A stretch of DNA of 64,000 nucleotides from CAVRUD01 sp963849635 (GTDB lineage Bacteria > Chloroflexota > Chloroflexia > Thermomicrobiales > UBA6265): assembly GCA_963849635.1 (NCBI GenBank), contig CAWKIA010000030.1:258473-322472 (forward strand), in the 5' to 3' direction. Shown piece after piece: positions 17,514 through 24,710 of this stretch. The position numbers were made by a program, and so were the translations under genes. Each line of letters begins with the position of its first letter. Position 1 is the first letter of the stretch. Under the pieces are notes generated by a model, which was given only the letters and a program-made list of their open reading frames with translations, was not told where the DNA came from and made no database searches.

Positions 17514-17675
17514 TCGTGGGGGACAAGGCCGGCGCCTTGAGGGGGACAGGGCTTGCGCCCTTTGTGGGACAGCCCTGCGGGCTGAGGGGGAGAGGGGGAG
17601 TGTCCGTTGTTCTCCTCTCCCCCACACGGCGATAGCCGTGTCCCCCACAGCGCCGCAGCGCTGTCCCCCTCGTCT
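17514..17675. repeat. array of short hairpins separated by a GGGGGACA punctuation
   Basis: Three short stem-loops each follow a GGGGGACA or GTGGGACA box: AAGGCCGGCGCCTT, AGGGCTTGCGCCCT and AGCCCTGCGGGCT. After a spacer the same architecture returns inverted: CACGGCGATAGCCGTG and CAGCGCCGCAGCGCTG, punctuated by TCCCCCACA and TCCCCCTCGTC. The whole is thus a palindrome made of palindromes. A two-stem version lies at about 555-603. It ends at the DUF3574 stop codon. Confidence 0.8.
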
Positions 17676-18199
17676 TAGAAGGAGACGCAGACCGGCGCGG
17701 CGTCGTCGTCGGCGCGGAGGACAGATTCCTGCTGGAAGGCAGTTTCGTAGGTGGCGCGGATCTCTTCGATGGCGGCGCCGCTCTCGACCGCGAACTCGCG
17801 CGGGTAGAAGAGGATCACGAGTTGGGACCGCTCCTGGATGATGTCGCTATCCTCTTCCTGCCACTGGCCCATGCCGCTGATGACGGTCAGGCCGGCCGGG
17901 AAGCGCGGGGTGATCTCTTCGGCCAGGAACTCGGACCACTCGGTGGCGGTCACGGCGGTACCGTCCGGCCGGGCGGTGCCGAAGTAGAGCTCGGTGCGTG
18001 AGAACTCCTCTGCCCCGATCTCCGGTTCTTCGACGGCGCAGGCGCCGGTCGCCATTTGGGCGGTCTGGTTGGAATGATCGACAAAGACCTTGGGGAACTG
18101 GTCGCCTTCGATGAAGCCGCCGCCGGCGGCGGCGATGAGGGCGCCGGTGCAAACAGACGCGGCAAGGACAGCGCCGCGGATCGTGTTCATCGTGTTCAT
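17675..18199 (-). CDS. exported DUF3574 family protein
   Basis: The 174-residue protein has a hydrophobic N-terminal signal (GAVLAASVCTGALIAAAGGG) and a DUF3574 domain (RTELYFGTARPDGTAVTATEWSEFLAEEITPRFPAGLTVISGMGQW, ERSQLVILFYP). The function of DUF3574 is unknown. ATG at 18199 (a second ATG lies at 18190) has GAGGAG upstream and overlaps the stop of the DoxX gene as ATGA, so the two are coupled. Confidence 0.85.
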   Translation of the reverse strand: MNTMNTIRGAVLAASVCTGALIAAAGGGFIEGDQFPKVFVDHSNQTAQMATGACAVEEPEIGAEEFSRTELYFGTARPDGTAVTATEWSEFLAEEITPRFPAGLTVISGMGQWQEEDSDIIQERSQLVILFYPREFAVESGAAIEEIRATYETAFQQESVLRADDDAAPVCVSF

Positions 18200-18999
18200 G
18201 CTGGTGTTGCTCCTCGTTGATGGTGGCTGGTGGTTGATGGTTGAGGTAGCGGGTGATGGGTGATGGGTGATGGGTGGTCGAAAAGGCTGACGGCTGACGG
18301 CTGATTGCTGACGGCTTCCTGACCGCGGAGCCAGGCGATCGCCGCCCACCCCGCCGCCATCCCGGCGAGGATCGCCAGAATCATGGCCGGGTCGTGAACG
18401 CTGCCGGCCGGCGTCCAATCGGACACCTGGGTCAGGGCGTAGACCGCGAACCCGAGCGCGAGCGCCCCCGCCGTCGCCGCCCACCGTTGGGCGATCGCCG
18501 ACCGCGCCGCCGCCGAAGGCCGCGCTGTCAGCAACGGGTGGCAAACGACCCCCCCGAGCCTGCTGTCGACCCCCAGGACGGCTCCCGTGCCGGCGAGCAA
18601 GAGCGCGGCCTGGATGACGACGTAGAAGGCGCTCGGGTTCGGCTCGCCGGCGAGCAGGAAGTTGAGGTTCATGAACAACGCACCCAGGAGCGCGGCGTTC
18701 GTCAACGTCCCACTCAGGATGGCGAGCCCGGCCAGGAGTTGCCCCGCCATCAGGACCCAGGCCACGACGGCGGCCTGCGGGAGGAAGAAGCCGGTCACCA
18801 CCCCTTCGTAGGGTGGCAATGCCACCTCCCCCCGGGCCACGCGCTCGGCCAGGAACGCGGCCGGCTGGGTCCCGTCCCACCAGGTGGGATCGGACGCCTT
18901 CTCCGCGAAGGCGCGCAGCCAGCCGAGCCCGATGAAGAGGCGCAGCGGCACCAGCAAGATGCCGTCCTTGCCGGCCTCACTGCGGAGGGCGCCGAGCAC
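18196..18999 (-). CDS. DoxX/DoxD-like membrane protein
   Basis: The 267-residue protein begins with the DoxX pattern (LRLFIGLGWLRAFAEKASDPTWWDG) and has about five hydrophobic helices, including LLGALFMNLNFLLAGEPNPSAFY, typical of the DoxX/thiosulfate:quinone oxidoreductase small-subunit superfamily. It may pass electrons to quinone or act with a redox partner. The last ~35 residues (from about SNQPSAVSLFDHP) are encoded by tandem heptamer-like repeats and look non-domain. GTG at 18999 directly follows the upstream stop codon; the 3' end overlaps the DUF3574 gene. Confidence 0.85.
   Translation of the reverse strand: MLGALRSEAGKDGILLVPLRLFIGLGWLRAFAEKASDPTWWDGTQPAAFLAERVARGEVALPPYEGVVTGFFLPQAAVVAWVLMAGQLLAGLAILSGTLTNAALLGALFMNLNFLLAGEPNPSAFYVVIQAALLLAGTGAVLGVDSRLGGVVCHPLLTARPSAAARSAIAQRWAATAGALALGFAVYALTQVSDWTPAGSVHDPAMILAILAGMAAGWAAIAWLRGQEAVSNQPSAVSLFDHPSPITHHPLPQPSTTSHHQRGATPA
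18251..18315. repeat. short tandem heptamer repeats inside the DoxX 3' end
   Basis: GGGTGAT is repeated about four times at 18251-18277 and GGCTGAC/GGCTGAT at 18285-18315. Both are seven-base repeats of the short tandemly repeated type, here read through as the C-terminal tail of the DoxX protein. Confidence 0.8.
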
Positions 19000-19968
19000 T
19001 CAGACCGTCCGGGTGGCGATGCCACCCCGGCCGTCCACGCCGTCCGTGTAGACCGTGACGAGCTGGATCATGCCTTCCATCAGGTGGGGGCCGTTGGCGC
19101 CGGGGACGAAGCAGGTGACCGCGTAGGTGCCGGGCTCGATGTCGAACTGGGCCCAGAGGGTGCCACCCGGGGAGAGAACTCCGGCACCGTTGGTGGTGAT
19201 GTATTCCCACCCGTCCCAGACTGGTCCGACCTGGCCTTCGATCGGCTCGCCGGTAAGGGTCGACATCAGCGCGATCACGGCCTCGTCGGCCGTCGCCCCA
19301 GCGGGGACGGGAACGAGCGAGATCTCGTGGAGGCCGGCTCCGGCGTTGGTGATCTCCCAAATCTGCCGGCCGGACGTGATTTCGTCCGGGAGGCGGAAGT
19401 TCATATCGAAGAGCTCAACTCGGGCGTCGGCCTCCGGGGCGGTTTCCGCCACGGGTGTTCCGGTGGCTGCCACGACCTCGAAGCGGCCGGGGATGTCGGG
19501 GCGGAACGGGTCGACGACGAGGTAGCGCCCCGGGACGAAATCGACCAGGGCCGCCGCGCGACCGCCGTCGATCGGGGCGTAGTCGGGATTGCCGACGAAG
19601 AGGCCCTGGAACATCCACGTTGGCGCCTCGATCGGAACTGACTCAGCGGCGACGGCCATGTCGGCCGCGACCTGGTCGTCGGTGATGTGATCAGGGACGC
19701 GGACGACGAAGAGGTGGGCCTCGGATTCGGTGCTGTTCTCTTCGATCACCAGGGTGCGGCCGGCGCTGGCGGTCGCGGGGACATTCATGGTGTCATCGGT
19801 CAACTGAATGTGGAACTCGGGATACCCTACGAGGCGCGGATCGAGCTTGAGTGCGCTGGTGTTTGACGGGATCGGGGTTCCCTCGCTGTGGGCGAGAGTG
19901 ACTGCCGCGTTCCAGGCTATGAGGGCAAGTGTTGCGGCGATGACGACGAAGCGAATAAAGGGGTGCAT
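19000..19968 (-). CDS. exported cupredoxin-like protein
   Basis: The 322-residue protein has a signal peptide (FVVIAATLALIAWNAAVTLAHS) and two beta-rich halves. The C-terminal half has a likely type-1 copper site: His in GAGLHEISLVPVP, Cys in TYAVTCFVPG, then His and Met in GPHLMEGM, a C-x8-H-x4-M spacing seen in some cupredoxin-like proteins. An electron-transfer or copper-binding role outside the membrane is likely. It is the first gene of a tight operon with DoxX and DUF3574, and its stop touches the DoxX GTG. The pairing with DoxX suggests a redox function. Confidence 0.75.
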   Translation of the reverse strand: MHPFIRFVVIAATLALIAWNAAVTLAHSEGTPIPSNTSALKLDPRLVGYPEFHIQLTDDTMNVPATASAGRTLVIEENSTESEAHLFVVRVPDHITDDQVAADMAVAAESVPIEAPTWMFQGLFVGNPDYAPIDGGRAAALVDFVPGRYLVVDPFRPDIPGRFEVVAATGTPVAETAPEADARVELFDMNFRLPDEITSGRQIWEITNAGAGLHEISLVPVPAGATADEAVIALMSTLTGEPIEGQVGPVWDGWEYITTNGAGVLSPGGTLWAQFDIEPGTYAVTCFVPGANGPHLMEGMIQLVTVYTDGVDGRGGIATRTV

Positions 19969-20263
19969 CGAACTGAGTCTCCCGGCACGAACGAAACGGT
20001 GTGTCTACAGATCACGGCGGAGCACCGAGGACCGATGACGTCCTGGGTCCGTGGCGCCCCGCCATGCTCTGTGCCCCACGTCTCTATCCTGTCGGAGGGG
20101 GGTGCAAAGCGCATCGGTTGTTCTACGCTATCGGGGAATTGTGTAGGGGTGAGTAGGATTGCCTAGCGGGTGTGGAAGGGGCTGACTCGTCTCCCCGTCG
20201 CCCGGGGCTGACGGCCCGGGCTAAACAAGACAGCCTCTCCGAGGCTAAATGCGTGCCGTTCGA

Positions 20264-22891
20264 TCATTGCGAGAGGAGAACGAGGCCGTCGCGGATGGCG
20301 GCGGCGGCAGCGGCGGTCCGGGTCGAGACGTCTAGCTTGGCGAGGATGTTCCGGACGTGGTTGGAGACGGTGCGCGAGCTGATCGAGAGGAGATCGCCGA
20401 TCTCGCGGTCGGAGTGACCGCGGGCGACCAGGGCGAGCACTTCGATCTCGCGTTCACTGAGGTTTTCCGAGCCAACATTCTGCTGGCTGGAGGGGACGGG
20501 CTCCAGCAAAGTGGGGCGGCCGGGAACCGCCGCCAGTGAGGTCGCCAGGTTCGTGGCGGCGGCGAGGGCGACCGAGACCGGGCGATTGCCGCCGCTGTGC
20601 CATGCCGCCTCGAAATCGTCCGGTGGGAGCGACGATCGTAGGGTCGTCATCATCTCGTCGAAGGCGGGTTGCTCGACGGTGCGTGGGGCGGCCCGGAGGT
20701 GGTCGCGGAGAGCTTCGGCGGCGGCGAGGACGCGGGCTGCGTCCTCCCATTGACCGCTGGCGGTCAGGATGTGAGCCAGGACGGTCAGCGATTGCTGGGT
20801 GGTGGGCAGGTCGTTCTGCTCGGCGGCCATCGTCAGGGGGCCGAGCAACCAGCTCGCGGCGAGCGCCTGGTTCCCAGAGAGGTGCTCGACCATCGCCATG
20901 TGCATGTCCGCCAGGGCGATGCCGCGGACCTCACCGACGGCGGTGACGATCTCGTGGCCGGAGCGGAGCAGGTCGCGAGCTTCGGCCAGCTTTCCTTCAT
21001 AGAGGGCGGCTTCGGCGGCGAAGCAGAGCAGGTAGCCCCGGTTGATGGGATCGCCGTGGAGTTCGACGACGGGGGTGGCGTCGGCGATCCGGCGGCGGGC
21101 CGCGGCCAGATCGCCGGAGCTGACCGCGGTAGCGACGAGGTTGACCAACGGAGTTACGAGCGCTCGTGGCTCTCCCGTCTCGCGGCGGATGGCGATCGAG
21201 CGCTCCAGGTAGTCGAGGGCGTCTGGGTAGTCGCCCAGATCGGCGTGGGCATTGCCGAGATTGCCGTAGGCGGTCGCCAGGGCAGAGCGGTCGCCGGCCC
21301 GATCGAGGACATCCGCGGCGGCCGTCAGGCGGGCGATAGCGCGCTCGTAGGCGCCACCGACGTAGAGGAGCATGCCGTCGGCAGTTAGACCTCGACCGTA
21401 GACAGCGGGGTCGATCCTGTCTGGCGTGCGTTCGGCGATCTCCAAGGCCTTGCCCAGCCAGGCCTGGTCTTCCTGGCGAGCGTGCAGGTTCCAGAAGAAC
21501 CACATCGCGCCGGTGCAGAGGCGCAGGGCCGTCTCGGCGGCCTGGGGCGTTTCGGCGGCGACGAGCCGCTGGAGGATGGCGCGGACGTCCGGTTGGATGA
21601 TCTCCAGGCGGGCCATCCAGAGGGCTTGATCGGGGCCGCGTAGTTGCTGGCCGGCGGCGGCGTTCGTCTCCACCAGCCAGGTCGTCAGCCGCTCGCTCGT
21701 CTCGGTCATCAGGCCGGAGGCGTGGAGGAGCTCGCGGGCGTACTCGCGGACCGTGTCGTACATCTGCCAGAGCGGCTCGTTCGGTTCCGGGTAGGCGGCG
21801 AGCGTCAACAGGTTGGCATCAACCAGAGTGCCGATCGCGTCGAGCGCTTCGATGGCCATGATCTCCGGATCGCCGGAATCTCCTAGATCGGTGGGGTGGG
21901 CGACCCGAACGGCGCCGTCCAGCGGCCACGAGGCCGAGAACCCTCCCAGGCGGATGAACCACTCGCGGGCTGGCCCAGGAAGGAGGTCGACGCTCCAGGC
22001 GATCGCGTCGCGCATGGTCCGATGGCGCGGTTGGGCGTCCCTTTGTCCAGTGGTGAGGACGGGCAGCATCCGCTCCAGGGCGTGGAGGAGGGAGTCGGCG
22101 GTGAGGTGGCTCATGCGGGCGGCGGCGAGTTCGATCGCCAGGGGAAGGCCATCGAGCCGGCGGCAGATCGCCGAGATGGTGCGGATGTCCGCCTCGCCTG
22201 GACTGTAGGCCGGGCGGATGGCCCGGACCCGCTCCAGAAAGAGGGCAACTGCGTCAGAGACGTGAGAGGTGAGTCGTGAGTCGTGAGTGGAATCTTCTTG
22301 CACACGTCTCACGTCTCGCATCTCACGACTCACCGGCAGCGGCGCGACGGGAATCTCCTGCTCCTCTGAGATCCGGAGCCGCATCCGGCTGGTCGCCAGG
22401 ATACGGAGGTCCGGGCAGGCGGCCAGCAGGTCGGCGATGCGCGGCGCGACGGGTAGGAGGTGCTCCAGGTTATCGAGCACGAGCAGGGCGGGCTGGCCGC
22501 GCAGGGCGGCGACGATGCGCGCCAGCCAGGGAATCTCCCCTTCGGCCGGGAGCCCCAGTGCGGTGCCGATCGCCCTGGGGACGAGCAGCGCGTCGGAGAC
22601 GGACGCGAGGGGCACGAATGCCACCCTGGCGAAGTGATGGTCCGCGCTGATCGCCGCGAGATGAAGGGCGAGCCGGGTCTTACCGACGCCCCCGGTACCG
22701 GTCAGGGTGATGAGACGGCGGGGACCGTGGAGCAACAGTTCCTGGCCGGCCGCGATCTCTGTCTCGCGCCCGATGAACGGGTTCGCGGGAGGAGCGGGCA
22801 GGGAGATGTGGTCCCGGTCAGGATTGCCCGGGAATGGCGGCAGGTGGGTGACGGAGTGGGCGGTAGGATTCGGGGCAGGTGGGGCGGACAC
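20264..22891 (-). CDS. NB-ARC/AAA ATPase LuxR-family regulator (LAL type)
   Basis: The ~875-residue regulator begins with a P-loop ATPase (NPFIGRETEI, LTGTGGVGKTRLAL, LLVLDNLEHLL, LATSR), followed by a winged-helix and TPR-like helical repeats, and ends in a LuxR HTH (LSEREIEVLALVARGHSDREIGDLLSISSRTVSNHVRNILAKLDV). GTG at 22891 is preferred: AAGGA precedes it, and VSAPPAP matches the start MSATAP of its paralogue at 24711. Residues encoded by 22257-22333 are an in-frame palindromic repeat. Such proteins act as ATP-dependent activators of nearby clusters; it lies directly upstream of the 9-20 kb enzyme block. Confidence 0.9.
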   Translation of the reverse strand: MSAPPAPNPTAHSVTHLPPFPGNPDRDHISLPAPPANPFIGRETEIAAGQELLLHGPRRLITLTGTGGVGKTRLALHLAAISADHHFARVAFVPLASVSDALLVPRAIGTALGLPAEGEIPWLARIVAALRGQPALLVLDNLEHLLPVAPRIADLLAACPDLRILATSRMRLRISEEQEIPVAPLPVSREMRDVRRVQEDSTHDSRLTSHVSDAVALFLERVRAIRPAYSPGEADIRTISAICRRLDGLPLAIELAAARMSHLTADSLLHALERMLPVLTTGQRDAQPRHRTMRDAIAWSVDLLPGPAREWFIRLGGFSASWPLDGAVRVAHPTDLGDSGDPEIMAIEALDAIGTLVDANLLTLAAYPEPNEPLWQMYDTVREYARELLHASGLMTETSERLTTWLVETNAAAGQQLRGPDQALWMARLEIIQPDVRAILQRLVAAETPQAAETALRLCTGAMWFFWNLHARQEDQAWLGKALEIAERTPDRIDPAVYGRGLTADGMLLYVGGAYERAIARLTAAADVLDRAGDRSALATAYGNLGNAHADLGDYPDALDYLERSIAIRRETGEPRALVTPLVNLVATAVSSGDLAAARRRIADATPVVELHGDPINRGYLLCFAAEAALYEGKLAEARDLLRSGHEIVTAVGEVRGIALADMHMAMVEHLSGNQALAASWLLGPLTMAAEQNDLPTTQQSLTVLAHILTASGQWEDAARVLAAAEALRDHLRAAPRTVEQPAFDEMMTTLRSSLPPDDFEAAWHSGGNRPVSVALAAATNLATSLAAVPGRPTLLEPVPSSQQNVGSENLSEREIEVLALVARGHSDREIGDLLSISSRTVSNHVRNILAKLDVSTRTAAAAAAIRDGLVLLSQ
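22257..22333. repeat. palindromic repeat within the regulator gene
   Basis: An imperfect palindrome of GTGAGTC-like heptamers (GTGAGTCGTGAGTCGTGAGTGG on one side, TCTCACGACTCACC on the other) is read in frame as SREMRDVRRVQEDST and HDSRLTSHVSD. The same element is at the same site in the paralogue (26704-26781). Confidence 0.85.
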
Positions 22892-22931
22892 AGGCAATCC
22901 TTCGGTCCGGGCCCCACCGGCGGTGACCTCG

Positions 22932-23964
22932 CTATGATGCCTGCTCCGCCCGGCCGCGTCCAGCTTGAGAATTCGCCCGGGAACCCGAGATTGCTGATCG
23001 CCTCCGTTCAATTCGTGTGCTCCGCATGCGTGGCGACCGGCGAAATCGGACGGTCGTGACGCCGAGGCCGGCGGCGACGAGCATGGCGCCCCCAACCTGG
23101 ATGATGGTCATGGGCTCGCCCAGGATGGTCGCCGCCAGTCCCACGCCCACCACAGGAATCAAGGTGCCGACAATCCCGACTTCGGTTGCTTCGAGATGGG
23201 CCAGGCCATGTGCCCACAGGAAATGGGCCATGGCCGAGCCGCCGAGCCCGAGGAGCAGGACCCAGCCGATCGCCGCCGGGGTGAATCGTGCCCGGCCCGT
23301 CTGTCGAGCCCTCGTACAGTGCGCCGGGGAGTAGGGTCACCATGCCGATCACGACGCTGCCGGTGAGAATTGGCAGGGAGACGCTGCCGGCGAACGCCCA
23401 CCGTCCTGTGACGGTATAGACCGCGAACCACACCCCGGCGAAGAGCGTGAGCAGGCCGCCTCGCATGGAGAACTCGCCGGAGTCGCCACCGTCTTGGAGG
23501 ATAACGGCCGTGACGCCGCCGACGGCGAGCAGCAAGCCGATGATGCGTCTGGCCGTCAATCGCTCCCGCAAGAGCATTGCGCCAAGGGCGGCGGTGACGA
23601 TCGGAACCGCGCCTTCAATAATCAGTGTGGCGTTCATCGCGTTGATGTGTTCCAGGCCGATATTCTGGAACGTGAATGCAAACGTGACGCCGCTGATTCC
23701 GAGGATCGTCGGCGTTGTCCCAAAATCGGGCCGGATTCGCATGCGGTAACAGATGGCGAGGAGTGCGGCGGACGCGACCAGAAACCGCGCGAATGCGAGG
23801 GTGAGCGGCCCCAAATCGCGAAGAGCCGCCTCGCTGGCAATGGTCGATATGCCGATGAGGACCGCTCCGATCGCGAGGGCGATCAACGAGCCGGCGCGCG
23901 GCGAAACGTGAACCCCGATGCCTGCAAGGTCTGGAATGCGGAGCGCGGATGCACGGACGGCCAT
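22932..23964 (-). CDS. EamA/DMT-superfamily transporter (one frameshift)
   Basis: With one extra base removed near 23307, the gene encodes about 343 residues and ten hydrophobic helices with the duplicated EamA fold. Examples are FARFLVASAALLAICYRMR, ATLIIEGAVPIVTAALGAMLLRE and, after the shift, VGIVGTLIPVVGVGLAATILGEP. Relatives export amino acids or other metabolites. The upstream frame runs on only into arginine/proline-rich nonsense. ATG at 23964 (GTG at 23967 also possible) follows GGAAGAGGA. It ends about 40 bases before the regulator gene, so both may share a transcript. Confidence 0.8.
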
Positions 23965-23967
23965 CAC

Positions 23968-24710
23968 GGGGGTCCTCTTCCGGGGGACGGGGTGAATCGG
24001 CTACGAGGCAACTGAATGCCGGCCTTTGGGTGGTCCCCACTGAAGATGATCATGCCCGTCGCGATGCGTACTCACATCAGCAGAAGTACGAATTTGGGGT
24101 GTGATGAGACCCCGGCATATCTACTGAACAGGACGAACGAGTAGATCAACGGATGGCATGGGAAGCGTCAATGCGTACCGTCGTGGTTGGCCGGGGATTC
24201 GTTCCGGCCGACAGATCAGAGCTGATAAATCAGCACGAACAGGACGCAGACCACCATGGCATTCCCCCGAATCGATCACCCCGAGTTCGCCGAGTTCATC
24301 CGGCGGTTCTATGGCATTAGCCAGCCGGAGGGGACGGCGCAACGGCAGCCATCCCCGGGGCGAACAGATGCGCCCGGTTCCGATTCCCGTGAGACTACGA
24401 CTGCTGAGATGGCGGCGGGTCGCAGGGGTTCCCGGCGCATCGGTCCTGAATTGGAGGGTTAGGGTGCCCCGGAGCCATTGGCGCCGATGGGACTGACGGG
24501 TCTCGATACGGAAATGGTGTTCCGTTCTGTAGGGGCGGACCTGTGTGTCCGCCCGGCGACCGACCACGACGTGCCGGGATGGGAATCATCGTTCCCAATG
24601 CGGAATCCGGCGGTTGGTCATCGGGCGGACACATAGATCCGCCCCTACGTGATGAGGCAGGGCGTCGAAGACGAACCTAGGCGAAGGGCTGCCGGGCTCG
24701 TGTTCCGGGG
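23968..24710. other. intergenic region with possible gene fragment
   Basis: No complete gene is seen. At 24256 an ATG opens MAFPRIDHPEFAEFIRRFYG, which has protein-like composition, but the reading becomes low-quality after about 26 codons and ends at 24462; it may be the N-terminal relic of a gene. Repeats occupy 24529-24649. Confidence 0.4.
24529..24649. repeat. inverted pair of GTAGGGGCGGAC repeats
   Basis: A left arm at 24529-24566 (GTAGGGGCGGACCTGTGTGT... then CGGCGACCGACCA) is paired with its inverted copy at 24615-24649 ending GATCCGCCCCTAC. Each arm also folds on itself (GGGCGGAC/GTCCGCCC). A single arm of this family lies at 11695-11723. Function unknown; typical of dispersed non-coding repeats. 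Confidence 0.8.

Noticed and set aside
18394..19641. 415-codon plus-strand frame over the DoxX and cupredoxin genes
   Set aside because: Low-complexity Arg/Gly/Glu composition, no motif, and antisense to an operon with signal peptide and membrane helices.
20172..20260. Regulatory element in the 295-base gap upstream of the cupredoxin gene
   Set aside because: Contains only a GC-rich imperfect repeat (GGGGCTGACGGCCCGGGC); no promoter or operator could be defined.
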